Shown: one piece after another, positions 1-7,760 of the stretch | How positions within the stretch are numbered: the stretch's first letter is position 1 | Layout of the letters: every line of letters starts with the position of its first letter | DNA from: CAZDYP01 sp964509505 | GTDB taxonomy: Bacteria; Chloroflexota; Anaerolineae; JACRMK01 | Length of the DNA stretch: 26,638 nt | Assembly (NCBI GenBank): GCA_964509505.1 | Contig: CAZDYP010000057.1 | Coordinates: 1 to 26,638, forward strand | Direction of reading: 5' to 3' | Notes under the pieces: generated by a model | What the model was told of the DNA's origin: nothing | What the model saw: only the letters and a program-made list of their open reading frames with translations | Databases searched by the model: none | Translations under genes and position numbers: made by a program

Positions 1-35
1 GAAACCACTCCGTAAGCAACACCGAAAAAGTGTCC

Positions 36-77
36 AAAAAAATTAGGCCACCTCACCCGCATCCTCCCGGACGCGGG
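36..77 (-). terminator. possible leuS terminator
   Basis: On the minus strand, downstream of the leuS stop, a 9-bp GC-rich stem (CCCGCGTCC with GGATGCGGG, loop GGGA, positions 56-77) is followed by a seven-T tract at 36-42. The tract lies about 13 nt after the stem rather than directly after it, so this is only a plausible rho-independent terminator. The DNA between it and leuS (about 83-110) is made of GTCAGTAGTCAG-type repeats. Confidence 0.3.
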
Positions 78-114
78 GCTTCTATCTGACTACTGACTCC
101 TGACGACTGGCACC

Positions 115-2557
115 TTACACGACGATATTCACCAACTTCCCCTTCACATAAATCACCGTGCGCGGCGATTTGCCGTCTAGATACTTCTGCGCGCCGTCGG
201 TCGCCAGCGCCAACGCCTTCGCTTGGTCGTCGCTCACGTCAATCGGCACAGTCACGCGATCACGCACCTTGCCGTTCACTTGCACGACGATGGTGATGGT
301 TTCTGCGGCGGCAGCTTGCGCGTCGTATTGGGGCCAGGCTTGTTGATGGATGCTATACGCGCCGCCGAAGCGTGACCACAATTCTTCGGTGACGTGCGGC
401 GTGATGGGTGCCATCATCTTCAGCAACGCGCTCATTGCTTCGCCCCACACCGCATCGGGATACCATGCGATCTCTTTTGTCTTGCTCAGTGTGTTCGTCA
501 ACTCCATCAACGCGGCGATGACGGTGTTGTGCTTGAACTGTTCGTAGTCATCCGTCACGCGCTTGATGGTCTGATGCACCGCACGGCGCAACTCCTTCAC
601 TTGCTCATCTGTGGCTGTTGGCAGCTGAGCGTTAGAATCTTTAATCTTTAATCTTTCTTCTTTCGTCTTGGGTTTGTCCACCAGCAACGCCCACACCCGT
701 TGCACCCACTTACGCGCGCCGTCAATGCCGCGCGGATTCCACGGACCGCCCTGATCCCACGGTCCGATGAACATCAAGAATACGCGCACCACATCCGCGC
801 CATATTTCTTCACCAACTCGTCGGGCGCAACGACGTTGCCGCGTGACTTCGACATCTTCTCGCTGTCTGCGCCCAAGATGATGCCTTGATTGAACAAACG
901 CTTCATCGGCTCGTCGTCTTCGGTGATGCCTGTCGCGTCGCGCATGGCTTTGGTGAAGAAGCGTGTGTACATCAAGTGCATCGTCGCGTGTTCGATGCCG
1001 CCCGTGTATTGGTCAACGGGCAACCACTTGTCTGCCAACGCGCGCTCAAACGGCGCGCGCTTGTTGTAGGGCGACAGAAATGCGTATTGATACCACGACG
1101 AATCTATGAAGGTATCCATCGTGTCCGTCTCACGACGCGCGGGCTTGCCGCAGGTGGGACAAGTCGTGTTCAAGAATTTTTTGTGGAACAGCAACGGCGA
1201 TTGCCCTTGCGGATTGAACTTCACCGACTTGTCGGTCGGCAAGATGACGGGCAAATCTTCTTCGGGCACTGGCACGATGCCATGCTCATCGCAATAGATG
1301 ATGGGAATGGGCGTGCCCCAGTAGCGTTGNNNNNNNNNNNNNNNNNNNNNNNNNNNNNNNNNNNNNNNNNNNNNNNNNNNNNNNNNNNNNNNNNNNNNNN
1401 NNNNNNNNNNNNNNNNNNNNNNNNNNNNNCACGCCCGTCTTCTCTTTGTCGGCGGCTTCGCGGTCAATGTCCGTCTGACGTCGCGCTTGCAGCACGTACG
1501 CTTCCACGTCGGCTTTGCGGTCGGGCGTTGTCAACTTCTCGACCAATGGATGTTCGGGCGCTAATACCAAGAACGTCGCGCCATACAACGTGTCGGGGCG
1601 CGTGCTGAAGCAATGAATCGCGTCGCCTTGCTCGGACCTGAAGATGATCTCCGCGCCCTCGCTGCGTCCAATCCAATTGGTCTGCATCGCCTGCACGCGC
1701 TCGGGCCAGTGCATCTTCGAGAAGTCCAACAGTTCGTCGGCATACTTCGTGATGCGCAGGAACCATTGCTCCAAATCGCGTTTGATGACTTGCGTCTCGC
1801 ACCGTTCGCAACGCCGGTCTTCGCCCCACACTTGCTCGCGCGCCAAGACGGTCTGGCAAGTGGGACACCAATCTACGGCTGCCAGCTTCTTGTACGCCAA
1901 ACCTGCTTTGTAGAACTGCAGGAAGAACCATTGATTCCAACGATAGTAGTCGGGGTCGCATGTCACCACCTCGCGTTCCCAATCGAACATCGCGCCCATC
2001 GAGCGCAGCTGCCTACGCATCCGCTCGATGTTCTTCATCGTCCATTTGTATGGATGAATGCCACGCTTGATGGCTGCATTCTCGGCAGGCAAACCGAATG
2101 CGTCGAAGCCCATCGGAAAGAAGACGTTGTAACCCTTCATGCGGCGATAGCGCGCGGCGGCGTCACTTGGCGCCATGGCGTACCAATGCCCGATGTGCAA
2201 GTCGCCCGATGGGTAGGGATACATCGTCAGGAAATAAAATTTCTTTTTGGCGTCGTCCTCGAAGTTGGTGCGATACAAGCCGTCTTGCTCCCAGCGTTTT
2301 TGCCATTGGGATTCGATGACGGTGGGGGCATATTTGTTGGAGGGTTTGTTAGTTGGTTTAGTAGATGGTTTGGCGGATGGTTTGGTGACGCGTTGGGTCG
2401 TTGCCATCAACTTCTTTGCGATAGGTTTTTTCACGGCAGATTTTTTCGGTGTAGATTTCTTGATGGCCTGGGTTGCTGTTTTCTTCGCAACCGCTTGGGT
2501 CGCGCGTTTAGTTGGCGCTTTTGCTTTTGTGTTAGTAGTTGGTTTCTTGGTTGGCAT
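115..2557 (-). CDS. leuS: leucyl-tRNA synthetase, interrupted by an assembly gap
   Basis: Class I aminoacyl-tRNA synthetase that charges tRNA-Leu in the cytoplasm. Seen directly: the HIGH signature (DLHIGHW, about residues 119-125 from this start), a zinc-type Cys motif (CPTC then CERC), the editing-domain TRPDTL motif, and KMSKS (EKMSKSRGN) in the C-terminal part. A 100-N gap (1330-1429) lies in the CP1 editing domain, and the two halves are in different frames across it. This fits a gap of arbitrary size rather than a true frameshift. About 376 + 405 residues are visible, near family size once the extra tail is counted. The start at 2557 is chosen for its GGAGA Shine-Dalgarno 6 nt upstream. 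The first ~75 residues are a low-complexity Lys/Thr/Pro/Ala tail not normal for LeuRS. An internal ATG at 2407 is an alternative but has a weak RBS. No T-box lies directly upstream; a leucine T-box is found 2.2 kb upstream on the same strand. Confidence 0.96.
1330..1429. other. assembly gap (100 N) inside leuS
   Basis: Exactly 100 Ns. The reading frames on the two sides do not match, so the true length is unknown. Confidence 0.99.
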
Positions 2558-2790
2558 GGTTAGTCTCCGAAAGATTCTCTCGCGTGAGAGAGTGAATGTG
2601 GTTAGAGTTTGGAAACGGAGGGATTCGACAACGGATAAAACACGGATACTCTGCTTACGTCCGTTTATCTGTTTCACTCTGTTGTCGAAATCATCCATCG
2701 AGCGCCACGCATCCCACATCACGTGGGACACGCTGAACACCTCCGAAAGTTATTGTGGTCATAGCATACCTCTTACTTACCTTATGCGGT
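2558..2790 (-). other. leuS leader region with nested inverted repeats
   Basis: No gene is recognised here. Two structures are visible: an inverted repeat with 9-bp arms TTCGACAAC (2624-2632) and GTTGTCGAA (2681-2689), and a small hairpin TCCCAC/GTGGGA near 2711-2727. A second GGAGG occurs at about 2741-2745, so the leuS frame stays open upstream of its likely ATG, but the extra codons do not resemble LeuRS. No T-box sequence (GGTGGNACC) is present. The structure could be a leader hairpin or simply another intergenic palindromic repeat. Confidence 0.4.
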
Positions 2791-2870
2791 AGTGTCATTG
2801 CGAGCGTTGTTGGCGAAGCAATCCCCCCATTGCACAAGGGAGATTGCTTCGCTTCGCTCGCAATGACACT
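2791..2870. repeat. 80-bp inverted repeat (AGTGTCATTGCGAG type)
   Basis: The ends are perfect inverted copies (AGTGTCATTGCGAGCG and CGCTCGCAATGACACT). An inner pair (GCGAAGCAATC / GATTGCTTCGC) gives a long hairpin. From general knowledge, repeats of the TCATTGCGAG...GAAGCAATC kind are common intergenic palindromes in many bacteria. This copy lies between leuS and the small membrane protein gene. Confidence 0.85.
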
Positions 2871-2886
2871 CTATAACATGAGTCTC

Positions 2887-3222
2887 TTACTTGTCGCGTT
2901 TCAAGCGTTCCAGTTCCAGCTTGCGCCTCTCTAATTCGATGCGATCTTGCTCCAAGCGAATTTGTCCTCTGCGCCAATTCGTCCACGTCGTGCCAAGCAA
3001 GCCAATCAGCGTGACAAACGAGGTCAGCCCCGACATGATTTGCACCCAATCCCACGAATCGGAGGTCGTCGGTGGCGGTATGGATTGCGCGCCTGTGCTT
3101 GTCGGCGCTGGGCTTGGGCGCGCTGAGGGTGGCACTGGCGCAAGGTTGCTGGCGGTGGTTAGCGAGAACACGAAAATGACTGTTGAGATCACGAATAGCA
3201 GTAGCAAGATTAAACGAATCAT
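2887..3222 (-). CDS. small membrane protein with C-terminal charged helix
   Basis: About 111 residues, function not recognised. An N-terminal hydrophobic segment (residues ~2-22, MIRLILLLLFVI...) is followed by a Pro/Ser/Thr-rich stretch (about 28-55), a second hydrophobic helix (about 60-80) and a highly charged, probably coiled-coil C-terminus rich in E, R, L and K. The ATG at 3222 is preferred over the TTG at 3225 because an AGGAGG lies 5 nt upstream of the ATG. It sits on the same strand as leuS and the upstream nuclease-like gene, about 40 bp from the latter, so co-transcription is plausible. Likely membrane anchored; no catalytic motif is visible. Confidence 0.65.
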   Translation of the reverse strand: MIRLILLLLFVISTVIFVFSLTTASNLAPVPPSARPSPAPTSTGAQSIPPPTTSDSWDWVQIMSGLTSFVTLIGLLGTTWTNWRRGQIRLEQDRIELERRKLELERLKRDK

Positions 3223-3263
3223 CAAGTCCTCCTCAAATAGTTTTACGACTTAATAGCGTCGTT

Positions 3264-3632
3264 TTATTGCGGAACAACATGAATGCGTTCTCCGTCAAAT
3301 GCAGCAAATATCCACTCCACTGTGGCTTTATGAACAGCCTGCTTTATGCGAGCCACTTCACTTGACGTCAAACCGCTTGCGCCTGATTTGAGTTGAACCA
3401 ACTTGATCTTTATAGCATCGGCGTCGCTCGATTCAATGCGTGTGATGATAGCATCTACAATGCCCGTGCGCGGTGCGCCTCGTTCGCTTTCAAAGAATAA
3501 AACTTTCCATCCATTGGCTTTACACCACTCATGAAAAGCCGTTTTGCTAGCTTGCTCGGTCTTTTTAGCTTTGTAAGAAGGACTACGCCGTGTTGCCCAT
3601 GCTTTCTTAGCCGCTGCCTTTTGGTCTCGCAT
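3264..3632 (-). CDS. hypothetical protein, possible PD-(D/E)XK-like nuclease fold
   Basis: 122 residues with a very basic N-terminus (Lys/Ala-rich, about 1-35). The core contains E-S-E-R-G, then G-I-V-D-A-I-I and, after a spacer, a strand ending V-Q-L-K-S. The D...QLK spacing resembles the PD-(D/E)XK nuclease core in which the acidic residue is replaced by Gln, as in some resolvase-like families. That is inference from pattern only. The start at 3632 has GGAGGT 6 nt upstream. It sits between the HIT gene and the small membrane protein gene on the same strand. A structure-based search would decide the fold. Confidence 0.6.
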   Translation of the reverse strand: MRDQKAAAKKAWATRRSPSYKAKKTEQASKTAFHEWCKANGWKVLFFESERGAPRTGIVDAIITRIESSDADAIKIKLVQLKSGASGLTSSEVARIKQAVHKATVEWIFAAFDGERIHVVPQ

Positions 3633-3673
3633 GATGCTACCTCCCCATGTTCTTCATGCCTGTGTGGTGTCTC

Positions 3674-4153
3674 TCATTTCGCCTGCTGCGTGAGATATGC
3701 CCTCACCCGCTCCGCCAATCTTGCCCGCTCCTCCACCGCCATCCGTTCCCGTTGCGTCGTCAGCGTCGCATACAACTCGTCGTCGTGATAGCGCGGCGTC
3801 ACGTGCAAATGATAATGCCACACATCCTGACTGCCTGCGGGTTCGTTGTGCTGTCGCGTCGAAACGCCATCACAACCAAACACTGCCTTCAACGCCACCG
3901 CCACCTTCTGGGCGACGGCATGAATCTGCGCCGCGTACTCTGTGGGCAAATCATAGATATTCTCGTAATGCGCGTTCGGGATGATGATGACGTTGCCGTG
4001 ATTGCGGGGCCATTGATGCGAGCTGATGAATGCTGTCACTGCTTCGTTGTGATAGATGATGTCACTCTGGGTTGTATAAACGTGCTCGTTCTCGATGCCT
4101 TGCGCGACGAGGCAGAACGGGCAGGGGTAGTCGGCTGGGGCATGGTTGTACAT
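3674..4153 (-). CDS. HIT-family nucleotide hydrolase/transferase
   Basis: 159 residues. The histidine triad HYHLHVTP is clear (about residues 113-120). It is preceded by the usual HIT fold strand NHGNVIIIPNAHYENIYDL. An N-terminal CPFC pair resembles that of related HIT proteins. HIT enzymes hydrolyse or transfer nucleotidyl groups (for example AMP-lysine, Ap4A-type or ADP-sugar substrates); the exact substrate cannot be read here. The start at 4153 has no strong Shine-Dalgarno; an in-frame ATG lies ten nucleotides further in, at 4143. The upstream DNA is an inverted repeat. It is neighboured by a NUDIX gene on the same strand, so two nucleotide-cleaning enzymes sit side by side. Confidence 0.88.
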   Translation of the reverse strand: MYNHAPADYPCPFCLVAQGIENEHVYTTQSDIIYHNEAVTAFISSHQWPRNHGNVIIIPNAHYENIYDLPTEYAAQIHAVAQKVAVALKAVFGCDGVSTRQHNEPAGSQDVWHYHLHVTPRYHDDELYATLTTQRERMAVEERARLAERVRAYLTQQAK

Positions 4154-4156
4154 TTC

Positions 4157-4232
4157 AGTAGCCAGTCACCAGTAATCAGTAGCCAGATTGCGCCATAGAC
4201 ATCTGGCTACTGGTTACTGACTACTGGTTACT
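4157..4232. repeat. imperfect inverted repeat between NUDIX and HIT genes
   Basis: Two 32-nt arms (4157-4188 and 4201-4232) pair with about five mismatches around a 12-nt centre. Each arm is built of short AGTAGCCAGT / ACCAGTAATC-like units. The repeat fills nearly the whole intergenic space and touches the NUDIX stop codon. Confidence 0.85.
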
Positions 4233-4702
4233 CATCGAAAGAACGCTTCTCCCGTAAACGCCTTTGCATCCGTCGCCTTCGCCGCGCAACAAGGCATCAT
4301 GGGCGGCAAATCGTCCAAGTGAAACCAACCGAGCTCTAACACCTCATCCTCTTGTCGTTTCAATTCGCCGCCAAGCAACTCACACTCAAAAAACGCGATG
4401 AACACTTGCGACTCGTCGCCATTAGGATACACGCGATCCCATGCAGGCGAGGTGTAGATGCCGATGAGCCGTTTGGGTTCAACGTCAAGCCCAACTTCCT
4501 CGCGCACCTCGCGCTTCACCGTGTCGTGCGCATGTTCACCCAGCTCTTGCCCGCCGCCGGGAAAACCCCACAACGACGTATCGCTGCGTTTCTGCAACAA
4601 TACACGCCCTTGTTCGTCGCGGATGCACGCCGCGCAACCCGTGAGAATCGCCTTTTGCGCGCCGATGTGTTGTCGTAACCAACTGACATAAGAAGGTATC
4701 AT
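4232..4702 (-). CDS. NUDIX hydrolase
   Basis: 156 residues. The Nudix box GX5EX7REVXEEXGL is complete (GGQELGEHAHDTVK then REVREEVGL, about residues 51-73). The family hydrolyses nucleoside diphosphates linked to another group; the substrate is not evident. The ATG at 4702 sits at the edge of a heptad repeat (ACTAATG) and has no recognisable Shine-Dalgarno. It is the first gene after the leucine T-box terminator, so read-through of that riboswitch would transcribe it first. The C-terminal ~25 residues are Met/Cys/Ala-rich and less conserved-looking. Confidence 0.9.
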   Translation of the reverse strand: MIPSYVSWLRQHIGAQKAILTGCAACIRDEQGRVLLQKRSDTSLWGFPGGGQELGEHAHDTVKREVREEVGLDVEPKRLIGIYTSPAWDRVYPNGDESQVFIAFFECELLGGELKRQEDEVLELGWFHLDDLPPMMPCCAAKATDAKAFTGEAFFR

Positions 4703-4775
4703 TAGTCGTTAGTCGTTAGTCATTAGTCGCTAGTCGTTAGTCGTTAGTTGTTAGTGACTTATGACTAGCGACTAG
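4701..4775. repeat. TAGTCGN heptad repeat
   Basis: About seven consecutive units of a 7-nt motif (TAGTCGT, TAGTCAT, TAGTCGC, TAGTTGT) are followed by an inverted stretch GACTAGCGACTAG, giving hairpin potential. It lies between the T-box terminator and the NUDIX start codon, and the NUDIX ATG is part of it. Confidence 0.9.
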
Positions 4776-4779
4776 AAAC

Positions 4780-4813
4780 AAAAAACTCCTCATCCACAAA
4801 GGGACGAAGAGTT
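4780..4813 (-). terminator. T-box intrinsic terminator
   Basis: A 12-bp stem (AACTCTTCGTCC with GGATGAGGAGTT, two G-U pairs) is followed by TTTTTT. The T-box sequence lies just upstream, as expected for competing antiterminator and terminator structures. Confidence 0.92.
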
Positions 4814-4904
4814 GCTCCGTGGTACCACCCTGATTGGATTAGCACAAGGCTAATCCCTACTCGAAACGCTTAACGGGCGTTGGACGGCGATGATTACTGA
4901 GTCA

Positions 4905-4961
4905 AGACCTCACAGGTTTTAGCATCCTGAGCTTGTCGAAGGACGGAAACCTGTCAGGTCT
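4905..4961. repeat. 57-bp palindromic repeat inserted in the T-box leader
   Basis: The arms AGACCTCACAGGTTT (4905-4919) and AAACCTGTCAGGTCT (4947-4961) match 14 of 15 when inverted. The centre holds a second known type of short repeat, TCCTGAGCTTGTCGAAGGA. The AGACCT...AGGTCT ends recur at 22219-22251 and, degenerately, at 22584-22610. Confidence 0.85.
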
Positions 4962-5108
4962 GCATTGTTCACCATCGCGGCTCGCGGGCGAGTTCGGTCT
5001 GATGTGGCGCGCTCCGTATGCGCCATCGTCGAGCTTCCACCTGTTCTTTCTCGACTCGCTGCGGAGCTGACCTACTACTCCCATTCATAGCCTGTGTGTG
5101 TTTGTCAG

Positions 5109-5181
5109 TGGAGCGGAAGGGAATCGAACCCTCTGCCTTCTCAATGCCATTGAGACGCTCTCCCAAATGAGCTACCGCCCC
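5109..5181 (-). tRNA. tRNA-Ala (GGC)
   Basis: A 73-nt cloverleaf. The acceptor stem GGGGCGG/CCGCTCC includes the G3-U70 wobble that marks alanine tRNAs. D-arm GCTC/GAGC, anticodon stem TCTCA/TGAGA with loop ATGGCAT (anticodon GGC), T-loop TTCGATT and discriminator A are all visible. CCA is not encoded. The first ten nucleotides overlap the 3' end of the upstream protein gene, whose TAG stop is U8-A9-G10 of the tRNA. Confidence 0.95.
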
Positions 5182-6068
5182 AGATTTGTTTGTTCTTCTC
5201 CCGACAACTCATCCATTACACCTTGCCCCAACGCATCCAAAAAACGACGAATGGCTAACGAGTAGTAATGGATTTTGCAAACGCCTTTATAACCCTCACG
5301 TTTTTTCTTGTTTGGTCTTCTGTCTATTGAGCTCTTGATAAATTGGCTTAAAGGAATTTTTGTAACTTCTGACCAATACTGCTTTAAATCCTCATCATCC
5401 ATTCCTTCGCTGATTGCCAATTGACCTGTAAACTTGCGTTCATCAATTTCAAAATTTCGGCGTAACAGAGCCATCCATGTACGAATGACCTGTGGATCGC
5501 TATTGCCGAATGAAAAATGATCTTCTCGTTTCGAGCCTTCACCAATATACAATGCCGCCGCCATCAACATCAGAGCCTCATTGTTTTGCGTCAGTCTTTC
5601 AACGATGGGCGCTGCTTGCTCTTTGGCAATTTGTAACCGTTTCTGCTTTTGCTCACGATTCCACTGCGAACCTGTCGGCCTGCCTCGCGCTGAACCTTCA
5701 ATCTCCAACTGTTTGATTCTTGCCTTTTGTTCAGCCGTCAGTTCAATATCTGATAACCAACCAGATAATGTCCCCTGTGCGACTTTCTGACCAAGTTCTG
5801 TGACAATCTCAGGATAAGTGAGACCTGCTCGTCGTAGCTCTCTCGCTTGTTCGCGTATTTCGGGAGAATGAGGGAGGTAGTTATGGCGACCAATTCGCTC
5901 TTGCTGTTCAGCTGTTAATTCAATGTCCGCAACCCAAGCATGCAATGTTGACAAGGGAATGTCGCCGCCTAGCTCCTCAATGATTTCTCGCTCAGACCAT
6001 CCGGCTTGCCGCAACTCTCGCGCTCGTTGGCGAATCTCCAATGAATAGGAACGCTGGCGATGAAACAT
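5172..6068 (-). CDS. tandem HTH-like protein with LAGLIDADG-like segment
   Basis: 298 residues. Two similar repeats (about 9-60 and 68-118) share the plan EIR-ARELR-AG-EI--ELG-----TL--W--DIELTAEQ--RI, suggesting paired helix-turn-helix modules. A basic linker follows (about 125-150), then a domain with ALYIGEGSK (172-180) and a basic middle (RRPNKKKREGYKG) ending in YYSLAIRRFLDAL. GEGSK-type motifs occur in LAGLIDADG-related DNA-binding proteins, so a homing-endonuclease-like or derived DNA-binding role is inferred, not shown. No strong Shine-Dalgarno precedes the ATG at 6068. The gene sits exactly between two tRNA-Ala genes on the same strand. Its stop codon lies within the downstream tRNA, so tRNA 5' processing would cut its mRNA at the stop. 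Its sequence is more AT-rich than its neighbours', which hints at transfer. Confidence 0.75.
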   Translation of the reverse strand: MFHRQRSYSLEIRQRARELRQAGWSEREIIEELGGDIPLSTLHAWVADIELTAEQQERIGRHNYLPHSPEIREQARELRRAGLTYPEIVTELGQKVAQGTLSGWLSDIELTAEQKARIKQLEIEGSARGRPTGSQWNREQKQKRLQIAKEQAAPIVERLTQNNEALMLMAAALYIGEGSKREDHFSFGNSDPQVIRTWMALLRRNFEIDERKFTGQLAISEGMDDEDLKQYWSEVTKIPLSQFIKSSIDRRPNKKKREGYKGVCKIHYYSLAIRRFLDALGQGVMDELSGEEQTNLGR

Positions 6069-6132
6069 AGCAACATCCCATAAGCTAAAACATCGCAGCT
6101 TTGTTGAGCCTGCGATGTCTGCACAATCGAAG

Positions 6133-6199
6133 TGGAGCCGAAGGGGTTCGAACCCTCTACCTCGTCAGTGCGATTGACGCGCTCTCCCAAAATGAGCTA
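6133..6199 (-). tRNA. tRNA-Ala (CGC), 5' end lost in assembly gap
   Basis: Positions 8 to 73 of a tRNA are visible: D-arm GCTC/GAGC, anticodon stem CGTCA/TGACG with loop ATCGCAC (anticodon CGC), T-loop TTCGAAC, 3' acceptor strand CGGCTCC and discriminator A. U70 in the acceptor fits the alanine G3-U70 rule. The 5' acceptor strand (7 nt) would fall in the N gap beginning at 6200. Confidence 0.9.
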
Positions 6200-6299
6200 N
6201 NNNNNNNNNNNNNNNNNNNNNNNNNNNNNNNNNNNNNNNNNNNNNNNNNNNNNNNNNNNNNNNNNNNNNNNNNNNNNNNNNNNNNNNNNNNNNNNNNNN
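6200..6299. other. assembly gap (100 N)
   Basis: It truncates the tRNA-Ala(CGC) gene. The true length is unknown. Confidence 0.99.
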
Positions 6300-6322
6300 A
6301 TCGGCGCGTATCACACCGTGAG

Positions 6323-6349
6323 GTAGAGCAAATTGCCAATTTGCTTTAC
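6323..6349. repeat. 27-bp palindrome with ATTGCCAAT core
   Basis: A GTAGAGCAAATTG arm and its near-perfect inverse (CAATTTGCTTTAC) flank a single central C. It has the same length, ends and central ATTG-S-CAAT as the palindromes repeated at 24201-24441, so both appear to belong to one repeat family. Confidence 0.8.
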
Positions 6350-6403
6350 GTTTTGTTATCACTCAAAATACAAGTAGAATTGCTTCGCTTGTGGGATGTG
6401 CTG

Positions 6404-6434
6404 CCGTAGGCCATCACGGGTCTGCGGTCTTTTT
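6404..6434 (+). terminator. possible rho-independent terminator
   Basis: The stem CCGTAG/CTGCGG (6 bp, one G-U pair) has a 12-nt loop and is followed by TCTTTTT. No plus-strand gene is visible upstream before the gap, so what it would terminate is unknown. Confidence 0.35.
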
Positions 6435-6437
6435 GTT

Positions 6438-6490
6438 TGTCACTAGTCGCTAATCATCAGTCGTTAGCGACTAGCGACTAGCGACTAATG
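6438..6490. repeat. TAGTCGN/GCGACTA heptad repeat upstream of the MFS gene
   Basis: Units TAGTCGC, TAATCAT and CAGTCGT are followed by three inverted units (TAGCGAC), ending GACTAATG. The first ATG of the MFS gene (6488) is the last triplet of the repeat. Confidence 0.88.
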
Positions 6491-7760
6491 CCTGTTATGA
6501 GTGACCGCAAAACCCTCATCACCATGCTCGCCTTCGCGGGCGACTTCATCACGTGGGGCGTCGGCATGACGTTCATCAATCCAACGACGATCATGCCGAC
6601 ATTCATCAGCCACTACACCGATTTGCCTGTATTGATTGGACTCGCCTCCACGATTCAAACGGGCGGATGGTTGCTGCCGCAACTCATCGTTTCGAACCTC
6701 ATCGCGCACCTGCCGCGCAAGAAGCCGTTTATGATTGGGGCGGCGCTTGCCACGCGCCCCGTGTTGTGGTTGTTCGCGTTGTTCTTGCTGGTCAGCAACG
6801 ATTTTTCGAACACGACGATACTCACCACCTTCTTCGTCTTATATACGTTTTTCACGATTGGCGATGCAATGGCATCGGTGGCATGGTTCGATATTCTCGG
6901 CAAATCGGTGCCGCCGTCACGACGGGGGCGCGTGTTAGGCAGCGCACAAATCATCATGGGCTTGCTGGCATTGGGCGCGAGCCAAGTTGCCGAGTGGATT
7001 CTTGCGCCGACACGCACAGACATCATGGGCATTCAGCTACCGCTTGCCAAGCTGGAATTTCCGTTGAACTATGCGCTGTGTTTCGCCATCGCCGGCGCAG
7101 GCACCCTATTGTCATTGATGAGCAATCTCTTCATTCACGAAGTAGCGCAACCCGTCAAAGAAAAACCGCTCGCCTTGAGTGACTATCTGCCGACGTTGTG
7201 GCGCATCGTGCGCCATGATCGCCACTTCAGCTACGTGACCATCGTGCGCCTGTTAGCGGGCTTGGCAAACATGGCATTGCCGTTCTATATTATCTTCGCG
7301 CAGCACGAGTTGGGCTTTGGCGAGGAATGGCTCGGCGTGTTCATCGCAGCGCAAGTCGCGGGCAGCCTCGTCTCAGGCGTAGTGCTGGGCTTCTTGAGTG
7401 AACGCTCTGGCAGCAAAGCCGTCATTCTCGCCGCCGTTTTTCTGCAAGGCATCGCACCGTTTACCGCGCTAGTGGTGTTCTTTATAGGGAATAGTTTAGG
7501 CGCAGGCGCGCCGTGGCTCTATGCCATCATCTTCACGATGATTGGCGTGGGGCAAACGTCAAACTTGCTAGGCTTCATCAACTACGTGCTGGAACTTGCG
7601 CCGCCGATGGAGCGCACGAACTACATCGGCGTCACCAACACCCTCAATGGTCTCTTGCTCGTCGCCCCTATGGTCGGCGCGGCGCTGATTCAATACATCT
7701 CGTACACCGGATTATTCGCTGCCACACTCATCGCATTGTGTGCGAGCCTGTTGCTGGCGA
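6488..7760 (+). CDS. MFS-type transporter, 3' end in gap
   Basis: At least 424 residues of a polytopic inner-membrane protein with about 12 hydrophobic segments and basic cytoplasmic loops (for example LPRKKPF at about 75-81 and VPPSRRGRVLGS between helices, an MFS-like motif). The fold suggests the major facilitator superfamily. The substrate cannot be read. Two candidate starts exist: ATG at 6488, created by the upstream repeat, and ATG at 6497; neither has a clear Shine-Dalgarno. The C-terminus is lost in the 7761-7860 gap. The next gene, fabL, starts at the first base after the gap on the same strand, so they may be co-transcribed. Confidence 0.85.

Larger units (their letters stand above)
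4780..5090 (-). promoter_or_regulatory. T-box riboswitch, leucine specifier (CUC)
   Basis: A tRNA-sensing leader on the minus strand. Seen in order: the S-turn AGTA (5076-5073) directly beside stem GGTC/GACC; distal-loop motif GGTGGAA on a TCGAG/CTCGA stem; GAA (4995-4993) immediately followed by specifier CTC (4992-4990) and a purine, closed by GGG/CCC; the invariant T-box AGGGTGGTACCACG (4831-4818); then a strong terminator. Reading the codon right after GAA gives CUC = Leu. The shifted reading UCG (Ser) is less likely because a purine should follow the specifier. Uncharged tRNA-Leu(GAG) would favour antitermination. The first downstream gene is NUDIX; leuS starts 2.2 kb downstream on the same strand. 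The 5' boundary is approximate. A palindromic element (4905-4961) is inserted between stem I and the antiterminator. Confidence 0.9.

Noticed and set aside
1286..1467. True frameshift in leuS
   Set aside because: The frame change coincides exactly with a 100-N placeholder gap of unknown real length. Both sides are intact LeuRS.
2795..3055. 86-residue ORF over the 2791-2870 repeat
   Set aside because: It is in another frame of the small membrane protein gene and a palindromic repeat, with no ribosome site or recognisable protein character.
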